A stretch of 64,000 bases of DNA from RGIG5612 sp964528825 (lineage in GTDB: Bacteria > Bacillota > Clostridia > Lachnospirales > Lachnospiraceae): the NCBI GenBank assembly GCA_964528825.1, contig CAZGVB010000007.1:10188-74187 (forward strand), read 5' to 3'. Both the position numbers and the translations under genes were made by a program. The notes below the pieces were generated by a model. That model saw only the letters and a program-made list of their open reading frames with translations, had not been told where the DNA came from and ran no database searches. This document shows positions 51,767-60,560 of the stretch, piece after piece; within the stretch, counting starts at the first letter, position 1, and every line of letters starts with the position of its first letter.

Positions 51767-52613
51767 AAAGTAAAACCTCCTGGATTAAATAATTAGGGGT
51801 CGATGCCCCTGCGGTAATACCTACACATTTGTCCGACTGTAGATCTGCATTTGTCAAATCTTTTACTGTTTGTATATGGTAAGTATCCTTACAATTCGAT
51901 CTGCATATATCATACAGCTTAAGCGTATTGGAGCTTCTCTTATCTCCTATGACGATCATGATATCCGCCCTTGCGGAAATATCAAAAGCCTCTTTTTGCC
52001 TAATAGCCGTAGCATTACATATCGTATTGATAACATTCGTATGATACCCCTTTTTTTTTATAATTTCAACAAAATGTTTGAACTTTTGGGTATTAAAAGT
52101 AGTCTGTGCGACAATACATATATTTTCATTTGCATTTGCGGTGAAAAGGCGCGCCTCTTCCTCATTATTTATGATGACAGCTCCCCTCTTTGCCCATCCC
52201 GCTATGCCTGCGACCTCAGGATGCGACGGATCGCCTATTATCACGATCTTGTTTCCCTTGCTGCTCTCACGATCGACAATATTATGTATTTTCTTTACGA
52301 ATGGGCATGTGGCATCACAGGTGATGACGCCTTCATCCGCCGCTCTTTTGTAGATCTCAGGCGGCACACCGTGAGATCTTATGATCATTTTTTGTCCTTT
52401 GATCTTGCCTATATCTTCCGGCTGTTCTATGATCTTCACGCCCTTTGATGCAAGATCCTCGGTGACCTTCTCGTTATGTATGATCATTCCGTATGTATAT
52501 ATATCACGCCCGTCATCTGCTTCATTTTTTTTGTCTATCTGCTGATAGACCATGTCTATGGCTCTTTGCACGCCAAAGCAAAAACCGGCGCTCTTTGCTA
52601 ATATAACCTTCAT
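51750..52613 (-). CDS. ispH: IspH, 4-hydroxy-3-methylbut-2-enyl diphosphate reductase
   Basis: Fe-S enzyme, last step of the MEP isoprenoid pathway. 287 aa. Three cluster-ligand Cys: AGFCFGVQRAIDMV (residue 12), CDATCPFVKKIHNIV (about 96-100) and INTICNATAIRQKEA (about 195); also HSG-like and SGASTPNYLIQ-type ends (AGASTPNYLIQEVL). Overlaps rpsA by 17 bp and cmk by 4 bp. In many relatives ispH and rpsA are one fused gene; here the frames are distinct. Confidence 0.96.
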   Translation of the reverse strand: MKVILAKSAGFCFGVQRAIDMVYQQIDKKNEADDGRDIYTYGMIIHNEKVTEDLASKGVKIIEQPEDIGKIKGQKMIIRSHGVPPEIYKRAADEGVITCDATCPFVKKIHNIVDRESSKGNKIVIIGDPSHPEVAGIAGWAKRGAVIINNEEEARLFTANANENICIVAQTTFNTQKFKHFVEIIKKKGYHTNVINTICNATAIRQKEAFDISARADIMIVIGDKRSSNTLKLYDICRSNCKDTYHIQTVKDLTNADLQSDKCVGITAGASTPNYLIQEVLLYVRGI

Positions 52614-53284
52614 TTTTTCTCTGATTTTCTCTTTTCAAAAAGATCTATGACAGCATCCGCAACCTCTTTTTCACACATGCATGAGGTGTCAATCTCGATC
52701 GCGTCATGAGCTTTCATAAGCGGTGACTCTTTTCTGGTCATATCATTGTAGTCCCGTCTCTCAATATCGTTTTTTATATCCTCAAGACTGCACTCTATGC
52801 CCTTAGCCTTAAGCTCATCATATCTCCTTTTTGCCCTGCACTCTGAGCTTGCGTTCAGATATATCTTCAGATCGGCATTTGGAAGCACCTTCGTCCCGAT
52901 ATCTCTGCCATCCATTATCACATCCTTTTGAGATGCGATCCTTTGCTGCAATGCGACAAGATGCTCGCGCACGGCTTTGTATTTTGAGACTACAGACGCC
53001 GCATTGCCGACTTTTTCCTTTCTTATATCGTCTGAGACATTTTTATCGTTCATATAAATATACTGTACCCTATCATGGTATCTTATATCTATGCTTGTCT
53101 CTTTAAGACATTCTTCAACTGCTCTCTCGTTTGAAAGCTCGATATGCTTCTCAAGGCATGCAAGTGCGACAGCACGGTACATCGCGCCTGTGTCAACATA
53201 TATAAAGTTCAATCTCTTTGCTATAGCTTTCGCTGCCGTGCTTTTTCCGACCCCTGCCGGACCGTCTATCGCAATCTGACTCAT
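52610..53284 (-). CDS. cmk: Cytidylate kinase
   Basis: Phosphorylates CMP and dCMP. ATG 53284 follows GGAGGGACT; the frame to 53347 is leader. 224 aa. P-loop DGPAGVGKSTAAKAIA (about residue 6), YVDTGAMYRAVAL, DGRDIGTKVLPNADLKIYLNAS, RDYNDMTRKESPLMKAHDAIEIDTS. Overlaps ispH by 4 bp (ATGA). Confidence 0.96.
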   Translation of the reverse strand: MSQIAIDGPAGVGKSTAAKAIAKRLNFIYVDTGAMYRAVALACLEKHIELSNERAVEECLKETSIDIRYHDRVQYIYMNDKNVSDDIRKEKVGNAASVVSKYKAVREHLVALQQRIASQKDVIMDGRDIGTKVLPNADLKIYLNASSECRAKRRYDELKAKGIECSLEDIKNDIERRDYNDMTRKESPLMKAHDAIEIDTSCMCEKEVADAVIDLFEKRKSEKK

Positions 53285-53380
53285 AGTCCCTCCGCTTTTA
53301 TCTGAACATGATCTGTACCTATCTGCGCATATATATGCCGCATGCATACAGCTCTCATCACGTCTTCATCTCTCATACAT

Positions 53381-54580
53381 CTATTTTGAAAGCGCCGCCT
53401 TATATCCTGCCAGCATTCCCGTAGATATGGCTATCTGAATATTAAATCCGCCCGTAAGAGCGTCAACATCGATGACCTCGCCCGCAAAATATATATTCTT
53501 TCTAAGCTTTGATTCCATAGTAGACGGGTTGATCTGCGATACTGCCACACCTCCTTGTGTTATCACAGCTCTCGTAAATCCCTCTGTGCCCGTGATGGTC
53601 ATTTCAAGGTTTTTAAGTATTTCTGCAAGGCGTTTCCTTTCGGCTCTGGTAATCTCATTTACTTTCTTTTCTTTATCTATTCCGCTGAGCTTTATCACCA
53701 CAGGGATAAGCCTTGCCGGGAGCAGCTTTGAAAGCGAATTCTTGAAGTCCTTATTCTTGACCTCATTAAAATCCCTGAGTATGCGTTCATCCAGCTTATT
53801 TGCATCTAATGCCGGCTTCAGATCGATATGCAATGTCAAAGGCTTTTTTTCATTTGCAAGTCTTCTCGTGATCCTTGCCGATAATGACAATATCACCGGG
53901 CCGCTTACCCCGTTTGCCGTAAAAAGCATTTCTCCGAATTCACTGCAGAGTACATCTTTATCATCCGTAACAGAAACGGATATGTTCTTTAATGACAGGC
54001 CCTCAAGCTCCTTTGCAATTGTCCCCTCTGTCACAAGAGGTACGAGTGCCGGTACAGGTTCTATGACGGTATGCCCCATAAGCTCTGCCATCTTGTATCC
54101 GTCACCTGTCGATCCGGTCGTGGCATACGACAGGCCACCAGTTGCTATAATGACAGCATCAGCATTCAGATCATTTATATCCTTTATCTCAGTATGCAGC
54201 TTTACGTCCGTATTTGCCTTTTTAAGAGCTCTCTCAAAGGCCTTGATCACATCCGATGATCTGTCTGAGACGGGAAATATCCGCATGCCCCTCTCCTGCT
54301 TCAGCTTAAGGCCGATGTCCTCAAAGAATCTTATGGTATCCTCCGCCGAAAAGAAATATACAGCGCTTTTTAAAAATTTGGGATTGGAGATGACATTATC
54401 AAAAAAATCCGAGATCTCGCAGGCATTCGTAAGATTGCATCTTCCCTTTCCTGTTATATAAAGTTTTTTCCCGAGCTTTTCGTTTTTTTCGTAAATTGTC
54501 GCATGAGCCCCCGCGGATGCCGCCCCTATGGCTGCCGCCATGCCCGCAGGGCCACCGCCTATGATGGCTATCTCTTTCAT
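53381..54580 (-). CDS. FAD-dependent oxidoreductase, YhiN/HI0933 family
   Basis: Flavoprotein of uncertain substrate. 399 aa. FAD Rossmann loop IIGGGPAGMAAAIGAASAGA at the N-terminus, the family motif TGKGRCNLTNAC (about 44-55), IATGGLSYATTGSTGDGY, TANGVSGPVILSLSA, and the C-terminal FAGEVIDVDALTGGFNIQIAISTGMLAG. The latter GFN-x-Q region binds flavin. Widespread next to cmk/scpB in Firmicutes. Overlaps the scpB stop by 4 bp; 96-bp gap to cmk. Confidence 0.9.
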   Translation of the reverse strand: MKEIAIIGGGPAGMAAAIGAASAGAHATIYEKNEKLGKKLYITGKGRCNLTNACEISDFFDNVISNPKFLKSAVYFFSAEDTIRFFEDIGLKLKQERGMRIFPVSDRSSDVIKAFERALKKANTDVKLHTEIKDINDLNADAVIIATGGLSYATTGSTGDGYKMAELMGHTVIEPVPALVPLVTEGTIAKELEGLSLKNISVSVTDDKDVLCSEFGEMLFTANGVSGPVILSLSARITRRLANEKKPLTLHIDLKPALDANKLDERILRDFNEVKNKDFKNSLSKLLPARLIPVVIKLSGIDKEKKVNEITRAERKRLAEILKNLEMTITGTEGFTRAVITQGGVAVSQINPSTMESKLRKNIYFAGEVIDVDALTGGFNIQIAISTGMLAGYKAALSK

Positions 54581-55356
54581 CTATCGGATCCCCCGTCATG
54601 AGCATTTTCTGTATCTTCGGTTTCTTTTGCCTGATCTGTTACATCTACTGGCTGGTTTCCGATATCCACCGGCAGGTCATCAGCCTCCGTCAGCAGGTCA
54701 TCAGAATTTATTGACCGATTTTCGACATCCACCGATTGCTTGGCGGTATCCATTGACCGAATGCCTATATCTCCTGTCTGAGCCTCGGTACCGTCCAACC
54801 TGTATCCGATTTCACTCTCAGCCTCCGCCTTGAAGGCCTCTGTCTTTTCAATATTTATATCAGGCAGCTCGTCAAGAGATGCGAGTCCGAATCTTCTGAG
54901 AAATTCTGTTGTCGTTCCAAAGAGCATCGGTCTGCCCGGTGTATCCAGTCTGCCGCGCTCCTCTATCAAGCCGATCTCTATAAGCCTGTTTACGGCATGA
55001 TCTGAAGATACGCCTCTTATTTTTTCAATATCACCCTTTGTAACGGGCTGCTTATATGCAATGATCGACAGCGTTTCCAGCTGCACATCGGTCATCCTGT
55101 AATTTTTCGGTGTCTGCACCATCTTTATGAGGCTTTCATATGTCGATTTTTTGGTTCTCAACTGATAACAGCCGTCTATGATGACTATCTCAAGCCCGCT
55201 TGAATCTGCCGATTTCTCATTTATAAGCTCTCCTAAGGCTATCTTTGCCTCCACCTCGCTTATCCCAAGAGCGGCCGCGATGACCGAGGGATCAACCGCA
55301 TCCCCAAGCGCAAACAAAATAGCCTCTATATTGGATTTTATCTCATTCTTCTGCAT
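54577..55356 (-). CDS. scpB: ScpB, segregation and condensation protein B, with long C-terminal extension
   Basis: Kleisin-associated winged-helix dimer binding ScpA in the SMC complex. 259 aa; the first 180 residues are standard ScpB: EAILFALGDAVDPSVIAAALG, VQLETLSIIAYKQPVTKGDIEKIRGVSSDHAVNRLIEIGLIEERGRLDTPGRPMLFGTTTEFLRRFGL. The last 80 residues are a low-complexity, Asp/Thr/Val-rich tail with weak internal repeats (SVDVENRSI, PVDIGNQPVDV). Typical ScpB is about 190 aa, so the tail is lineage-specific. Overlaps scpA by 14 bp. Confidence 0.92.
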   Translation of the reverse strand: MQKNEIKSNIEAILFALGDAVDPSVIAAALGISEVEAKIALGELINEKSADSSGLEIVIIDGCYQLRTKKSTYESLIKMVQTPKNYRMTDVQLETLSIIAYKQPVTKGDIEKIRGVSSDHAVNRLIEIGLIEERGRLDTPGRPMLFGTTTEFLRRFGLASLDELPDINIEKTEAFKAEAESEIGYRLDGTEAQTGDIGIRSMDTAKQSVDVENRSINSDDLLTEADDLPVDIGNQPVDVTDQAKETEDTENAHDGGSDR

Positions 55357-56104
55357 TGCCCTGCTCCGCCTTGCTCAATATGATATCTGCATATGTATCG
55401 TCCTGCACCGCATTTATCTCTCCCGCTTTCATAAGCTCCAATACCGCCATAAAGGTTATGATAAGATGCAGCTTTGAGCATTTACTGCTCAAAAGTTTTC
55501 TGAAGCCCATGCTGCCGCACTCACATATTCGTTCTCTTATATAAGTGATCCTGTCACCTATATTTACCTCTTCCCTTTTAACGGAGCCGTGCTCCGTGAC
55601 CGTCTCTTTATCGGATCTTTGACATCTCGCCATGACATCGGCGAATATTTCCTTCATTTTTGAGACTGTAATATCACCCAGAAAGAAATCCAGATCTATG
55701 GGTGCCTTATATTCCTTTACCGCCTTAGGGAGACTTTCTTCTTTATAGACAGCCTTCTGTTCGTCAATTGCCCTCTCCTTTAGCTCAGATGACATATATT
55801 TGTATAATTTATATTCGAGGAGTCGCTGTACAAGCTCTGCTCTCGGATCCTCCTCGCTGCCGTCTTCGTCTGTTTCCTTAGGAAGCAGCATTCTTGATTT
55901 TATATCCAGCAAGGTGGCGGCCATCACGAGGAATTCACTCATTACGTCAATATTCTCTTCTTCCATATTGTTCAGGTATTCGAGATATTGATCAGTGATC
56001 TCGGCAATAGGTATATTGTAAATATCTATTTTATTTTTTTCTATAAGATGCATCAGGAGGTCCATGGGGCCTTCAAACGCGTTCAATTTGGTTGAAAATA
56101 TCAA
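55343..56104 (-). CDS. scpA: ScpA, kleisin subunit of the SMC complex
   Basis: Bridges the Smc heads and recruits ScpB. 253 aa. N-terminal KLNAFEGPMDLLMHLIEKNKIDIYNIPIAEITDQYLEYL is diagnostic, followed by the segment LVMAATLLDIKSRMLLP and a C-terminal winged-helix (SKCSKLHLIITFMAVLELMKAGEINAVQDDTYADI). Overlaps the phosphoesterase gene by 4 bp and scpB by 14 bp. Smc itself is at 33792. Confidence 0.95.
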   Translation of the reverse strand: MIFSTKLNAFEGPMDLLMHLIEKNKIDIYNIPIAEITDQYLEYLNNMEEENIDVMSEFLVMAATLLDIKSRMLLPKETDEDGSEEDPRAELVQRLLEYKLYKYMSSELKERAIDEQKAVYKEESLPKAVKEYKAPIDLDFFLGDITVSKMKEIFADVMARCQRSDKETVTEHGSVKREEVNIGDRITYIRERICECGSMGFRKLLSSKCSKLHLIITFMAVLELMKAGEINAVQDDTYADIILSKAEQGNAEE

Positions 56105-56973
56105 TCTTTATCCCTCGTACCCTTGATCTCTATAAGCAATATCTCAGGCTTATTAAAGATCCTTATATTGACTGTATGACTTCCGCAGCCGCCGCTTACT
56201 ATCAATGTTGACCCCTGCTTTTTAAATATTCCTTTTGAATATTTGGGAAAAAGTTTAAATTGCGGTGAGACGACGCCTCCCACAAGCGGCAATCTTATCG
56301 CTCCCCCATGATAATGTCCGGAAAGTGTCAGATCATATCCGAGGTCAGAGCATATATCATACCATGCCGGATTGTGTGCCAGCAGGATATTATATATTTT
56401 TTTATCCGCTTTGCCAACATAACTCTCCAACGTCTCAGGTGACGGCTTTATACGTCCGAATTTCTTATAATATCTGTAATCTGCATCAAGCCCCGCAACG
56501 ACTATATGCTCATTTAATGCTATGCTCTCATTGTTTAAATATCTTATTTGTGCACTGCTGATCTCTTCTTTCAATCCGGCGCATCTTTCTTTGAACTTTC
56601 CTATACATTCTATGCCTTTTTCATGATTGCCCGGTGCCATATAAACGGGAGCTATGGACGATATAGTCTTAAGGAACTCCATTGCCCTTTCGTCCTTTTC
56701 GGGAGATTTGCATACAAAGATATCACCGCCGATCAAAATACAGTCCGGCTTTTGCTGTCTTATCATGTCAGGAAGTCTTTTTCCATCGTCTCCATATGTC
56801 CTGCAATGCAGATCCGAGATAAATATCATCCTGATGCTGTCCTTTGGGGGAATCTTATCAGATGAGATAAGATATTTTGTCACGACAAGGCAATGCAGCT
56901 CATAAATACATCTTGCAATTGCAAGGGCTGCGATAAATATTATTATCCCGACTATGATAAATACCGCCTTCAA
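56101..56973 (-). CDS. Membrane-anchored metallophosphoesterase (YkuE/YaeI-like)
   Basis: 290 aa. N-terminal membrane helix (residues 1-30) then a calcineurin-like phosphoesterase domain with all metal motifs: ISDLHCRTYG (DxH), IGGDIFVCK (GDxxx), APGNHEKG (GNHE), LLAHNPAWYD (H), LSGHYHGGAIRLP (GHxH). YkuE-like members act on UDP-diacylglucosamine-type lipids or are of unknown role; substrate here unknown. The ScpA start overlaps its stop (ATGA), so it heads or joins the scpA-scpB operon. About 80 bp after the CarD gene stop. Confidence 0.88.
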   Translation of the reverse strand: MKAVFIIVGIIIFIAALAIARCIYELHCLVVTKYLISSDKIPPKDSIRMIFISDLHCRTYGDDGKRLPDMIRQQKPDCILIGGDIFVCKSPEKDERAMEFLKTISSIAPVYMAPGNHEKGIECIGKFKERCAGLKEEISSAQIRYLNNESIALNEHIVVAGLDADYRYYKKFGRIKPSPETLESYVGKADKKIYNILLAHNPAWYDICSDLGYDLTLSGHYHGGAIRLPLVGGVVSPQFKLFPKYSKGIFKKQGSTLIVSGGCGSHTVNIRIFNKPEILLIEIKGTRDKD

Positions 56974-57054
56974 ATGTCTACCTCATACAAAAAAGGCGTC
57001 GGAGTCAGTCCGACGCATATCAAATAAAACCGATGTTTCATCCCGCGGCCGATA

Positions 57055-57561
57055 TTATTCCGGCAGCTCAACCCTGCTCCTGATATATTCCTTTACTTCC
57101 TTCTTGTCTATGCCAAGTGATATGGCAAGCTCGCCATATAGCTTATCCTCTGCTATATTAAAATATTTTTCATCATTTGATGTGGACTTTTTCCCCTCGG
57201 ATATGCGTTCCATCTTGCGTGAATATATGCATTTCAAGAGACTGATGATCTCTCTGCAGTCACAGCCTTTTATGATATTCTTGTAGGTAATCTCCCTTGT
57301 CTTTTCACTCTCTACGACAACAGCCTCGATATCCTCGATATCGTGAATCAGCTCGTCTGCCTCTTTCTTTGATATGACCGGTCTCAAAACGATCCTTTGA
57401 TTGTCGCATGGTATCATAATCCTGCCGTTGTCTGAATAGTACGGTGTAAGATAGTAATATTGCTTGTCTCTGTCGGCGCCTGCCAATTCAGATGCACCTA
57501 TCTGTTCGACAGTACATACACCTGTATTTCCGTATACTACCAAATCTCCGACCTTGAACAC
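57055..57561 (-). CDS. CarD/CdnL-family RNA-polymerase-binding transcription factor
   Basis: Binds RNA polymerase beta and stabilises open complexes at promoters. GTG 57561 (reads MFKVGDLVVYGNTGVCTVEQIG) follows AGGTAGG with 6-base spacing; a further GTG at 57579 is part of that region. 168 aa. N-terminal CarD Tudor-like domain with FKVGDLVVYGNTGVC, YYYLTPYYSDNGRIMIPCDN; C-terminal DNA-binding helical domain (CREIISLLKCIYSRKMERISEGKKSTSNDEKYFNIAEDKLYGELAISLGI). A dispersed repeat lies about 100 bp upstream. Monocistronic or first in the phosphoesterase-scpAB unit. Confidence 0.92.
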   Translation of the reverse strand: MFKVGDLVVYGNTGVCTVEQIGASELAGADRDKQYYYLTPYYSDNGRIMIPCDNQRIVLRPVISKKEADELIHDIEDIEAVVVESEKTREITYKNIIKGCDCREIISLLKCIYSRKMERISEGKKSTSNDEKYFNIAEDKLYGELAISLGIDKKEVKEYIRSRVELPE

Positions 57562-57661
57562 AGAAAACCTACCTTTCACTTGCTTATCTCAAGATTACCA
57601 TTGCATTTTATCATATTTTCTGATATTTTGTAATGTCATTTTTAAAAGAAATGGCATATGG

Positions 57662-57760
57662 GTCACTGTCAAGTAATCACCTGCAAATCTTTCATTCAGA
57701 CAATTTTTAGTACTGCGTGTGCTCTAATGCATCAAAGACACGCTGCGTTTTCTGCTCCTA
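57662..57760 (+). repeat. Dispersed intergenic repeat, copy 5
   Basis: GTCACTGTCAAGTAATCACC, then TTTCATTCAGACAAT, AGTACTG, ACACGCTGCGTTTTCTGCTCC. Lies between the CarD gene (101 bp upstream of its start) and the Nudix gene, whose start is about 80 bp to the right. Confidence 0.85.
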
Positions 57761-57842
57761 CATTTTTTATTGTATATGAAAAATATAGATGCTACACTAA
57801 AGGTACAAATTAAGGAAGCCATACGGCAAAAGGTGACAATAA

Positions 57843-58346
57843 ATGGAACTGTGGGACATATATGATAAGGACAAGCAGCTGACGGGCCGCACAATGAAGA
57901 GAAATGATTGGAACATGGACGACGGTGACTACCATCTTACGGTGCTGGGAGTAATAAGGCGAAGCGACGGTCGTTTTCTCATAACTCAAAGAGTGCTCAC
58001 AAAATCATGGGCCGCAGGCTGCTGGGAAGTCCCGGGAGGCGGTGTAATGCATGGAGAGAGCTCTATGCAGGCCGTAAGGCGAGAACTCCTCGAGGAGATC
58101 GGCGTGGATGTGAGCTGCGCCGCGGGTGGATATGCATTCTCATATCGCAGAGACAATCCTCTTGAAAAAAATAATTATTTCGTTGATATATATCTTTTTG
58201 ACATGGATATAACAGATAATGATATAACCCTTTGCCGCTCTGAATCAGCTGCTTTTCGTTTTGCATCCGCAGATGAGATAAAGGAGCTGGCTGACAGGGG
58301 ACTTTTCCTGCATTATGACAGCATCAAGGATATTTTTATGCGATAA
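57843..58346 (+). CDS. Nudix hydrolase
   Basis: Hydrolyses nucleoside diphosphates linked to another moiety. 167 aa. The Nudix box G-x5-E-x7-REUxEExGU is GGGVMHGESSMQAVRRELLEEIGV (about residues 59-82), with the Glu pair LLEEIGV intact. N-terminal MELWDIYDKDKQLTGRTMKR recalls the IDI/Nudix type with the sequence (D-x-G/K)-x-x-TG-R. AAGGTGA ribosome-binding site. Convergent with the subtilase and followed by a nested hairpin terminator. Substrate undetermined. Confidence 0.85.
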   Translation: MELWDIYDKDKQLTGRTMKRNDWNMDDGDYHLTVLGVIRRSDGRFLITQRVLTKSWAAGCWEVPGGGVMHGESSMQAVRRELLEEIGVDVSCAAGGYAFSYRRDNPLEKNNYFVDIYLFDMDITDNDITLCRSESAAFRFASADEIKELADRGLFLHYDSIKDIFMR

Positions 58347-58353
58347 TATACCA

Positions 58354-58408
58354 AGATCAAAAATCGGGGCTCCCTTTGCATACTTGCCTGCATGCAAAGT
58401 CTTGATCT
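58354..58408. terminator. Nested hairpin between convergent Nudix and subtilase genes
   Basis: Inner 8-bp stem CTTTGCAT (58374-58381) / ATGCAAAG (58392-58399) within an outer AGATCAA (58354-58360) / TTGATCT (58402-58408). A bidirectional terminator is likely from position. Confidence 0.55.
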
Positions 58409-58428
58409 ATGGCCCATCAAAGTAAGAT

Positions 58429-60432
58429 TTAAGATTCGCCTGCACCGGAATGAATATATACCTGCATTGCTCTTGCATCGAGCGCATTTATCACCATATC
58501 GCCGTTAAAATCGGCTTTCATGATATTTAAAATGCTCAATTTGTCCGTTCCCGCATACATTCCGGCAAATATGTCATATGCTATCTGGCAATCAATGATA
58601 TTAATCTTACCGTTTCCATTGACATCTCCCTTCGGAATATCATCATATTGCAATACCGTATCATCGCCTGTAATATCGGCAATGGTAAAATCAGACTCTA
58701 CCGGCTCTGCCGGCTGCGCGGATATACAATACCAGCAATCATCCTTCAAATACATCTGTCTATTCTTATACATGACTGCCTGGCCTTCGGAAATACCATC
58801 CAGATCCGAATAGCTGATGATATAATAATTGCCCCCGTATGTGTCAGATGCATATGTCACGGTCTCAAGCCATTTTGCATAAAGAGTCGTATCGCAGTTG
58901 TAAATATATGAATATGAAACAGCATTATTTTCATATGTATCTGTCGTATACCAGCCGGCAAATGTATATCCTTCTCTTATAGGCTCCGGAATATATTGCA
59001 CTGTATGTCCTTTGATCGCAAGCTGCGTCTCATTATCTGTATCTTGATCCATTGCATCATATGTGACCGTGACCATTTCCCCGAATACCAAAGTATATAT
59101 GTCGAGCGCGCCATATCCGAATTTGTCATCTGCGCCCTGTTGTCCGATGTCTACAGATGACGCTTTCAGCAATTTTATCATGTACTCCGGTGTCGTTTTT
59201 CCGTGATAAGACAGATAAAGAGCGACAGCTGCCGACACGACCGGGGCTGCAAATGATGTACCCGTGCCGCGTGCATATGAGCCGCCTCTCACCGTCACAT
59301 ATACATTGCCCGGAGCCGCAAGTAATGTACCTATACCATAGCTTGAATAATTGGCAAGATCCCATGCCTGTGAATAATTTCCTGATGCGGATGACCCCAA
59401 AGCCCCCACGCCTATTACACAGTCATCGGATGCCGGGTACATCGGTGTGTCATTCGCGTTGTTTCCCGCTGAGGCTACCATTATCACTCCCGCGTCATAT
59501 GCCTTTTGGGTATAAGTCCCAAATACGTCGGCTCTTTCAGTCCCGAATGACATATTAATAATATCCGCCCCATGAGCTATGGCATACTCAATCCCGAGTT
59601 TGGCATCGCCGGCCGACAAAAGTCCGCTCGAATCTTTGACGAGCTTGATAATGAGCAGACTGACATCCGGTGCAATGCCGACAACACCGTACCCGTCCAT
59701 AGCTGCGGCAATGACGGATGCAACCATCGTGCCGTGGCCTGCCGTATCATCTATTACATCCATTCCGGACTGCGAAACGGTCTCTCCCGTGGATGCATTA
59801 TACGAGTCATTGCTGATCTTTCCCGAAAACTCACTATTGTCAATGTCTATTCCGGTATCTATTATTGCGACAGTAATGCCCTTGCCTGTTGTACTTTTCC
59901 AGGTATCTTTAAGATTTACATATGATAAATATTCCTGATAGACATACCTGCCATCGGTTATGTCATAGTCAGGGGCCTCCGGTGTCAATATGTTTCCGTA
60001 AGCATCTGTATATGTATCCATAAGAGATATATACGAGTTTTCGCTTATCTTCGGAAGCAATGTCTCCACCTGCGCGCTCTTGTATACATCCTCCACGGTC
60101 GTACCATCCGGAAGATATATGACTGCCATATCCTCGGATTCACTCATCCTAACGGTGCTGCCGGGAAAGAGTGCAGCTGTAGATTCGGCTTCCTCCCTGC
60201 TTGTATCTTCAATGATAAAGGAAGTCTCGTCATAGCTTCCCTCGTCTTCTTCAAGCAGCTTTATCCTTTCCTGTGCAGTAAGCTCCTCATCTGTCTGTAC
60301 GCCGCAATTAAGCGCAGCAGATGTATCATTTTCCGCCGATACAAAGGATGGACATAATGCCAGCGTCAGAGCAAAAGACAGCAATATAACATTTATTTTA
60401 ATAAGGATCTTGTTTTTCAATATAATACCCAC
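58429..60432 (-). CDS. Secreted subtilisin-like serine protease with C-terminal dockerin
   Basis: Extracellular peptidase, 667 aa. Signal peptide (about 1-33: KNKILIKINVILLSF... ending SFVSA), pro-region to about residue 160, then the S8 catalytic domain with Asp in AIIDTGIDIDN, His in GHGTMVASVIAAAMDGYGV, Asn in ASAGNN and Ser in GTSFAAPVVSAAVALYL. A Listeria-Bacteroides-like repeat (EGYTFAGWYTTDTYENN, TTLYAKW) follows, then a type I dockerin of two Ca-binding repeats (GDVNGNGKINIIDCQIAYDIF and ADFNGDMVINALDARAMQVYI). Dockerin implies assembly with a cohesin-bearing partner; no cohesin is in the window. Start may be GTG 60432 or TTG 60420. Confidence 0.9.
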   Translation of the reverse strand: MGIILKNKILIKINVILLSFALTLALCPSFVSAENDTSAALNCGVQTDEELTAQERIKLLEEDEGSYDETSFIIEDTSREEAESTAALFPGSTVRMSESEDMAVIYLPDGTTVEDVYKSAQVETLLPKISENSYISLMDTYTDAYGNILTPEAPDYDITDGRYVYQEYLSYVNLKDTWKSTTGKGITVAIIDTGIDIDNSEFSGKISNDSYNASTGETVSQSGMDVIDDTAGHGTMVASVIAAAMDGYGVVGIAPDVSLLIIKLVKDSSGLLSAGDAKLGIEYAIAHGADIINMSFGTERADVFGTYTQKAYDAGVIMVASAGNNANDTPMYPASDDCVIGVGALGSSASGNYSQAWDLANYSSYGIGTLLAAPGNVYVTVRGGSYARGTGTSFAAPVVSAAVALYLSYHGKTTPEYMIKLLKASSVDIGQQGADDKFGYGALDIYTLVFGEMVTVTYDAMDQDTDNETQLAIKGHTVQYIPEPIREGYTFAGWYTTDTYENNAVSYSYIYNCDTTLYAKWLETVTYASDTYGGNYYIISYSDLDGISEGQAVMYKNRQMYLKDDCWYCISAQPAEPVESDFTIADITGDDTVLQYDDIPKGDVNGNGKINIIDCQIAYDIFAGMYAGTDKLSILNIMKADFNGDMVINALDARAMQVYIHSGAGES

Positions 60433-60441
60433 ACGATATCA

Positions 60442-60560
60442 TCATTTCTGACAATATTTGCTCATCAAGACTGTTTTTTGATTTGCTGTAGTACAAGTAT
60501 ATTGTATCGCTCTTGCATCAAGTGCGTCAACAGTTCTGTCTGCATCGTCATTGCCATATA
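60442..60560 (-). pseudogene. Dockerin-like remnant, out of frame with the adjacent ORF
   Basis: In the frame one base off the large ORF, the minus strand 60502-60555 reads GNDDADRTVDALDARAIQ. This fits a dockerin calcium loop (N/D-x-D/N-x-D-x-x-V-x-x-x-D) and matches ALDARAMQ of the neighbouring subtilase; DNA is also alike at GCTCTTGCATC. The end of the large ORF would thus be chance translation of a decayed dockerin gene. Supporting similarity is short, so this is provisional. Confidence 0.45.
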
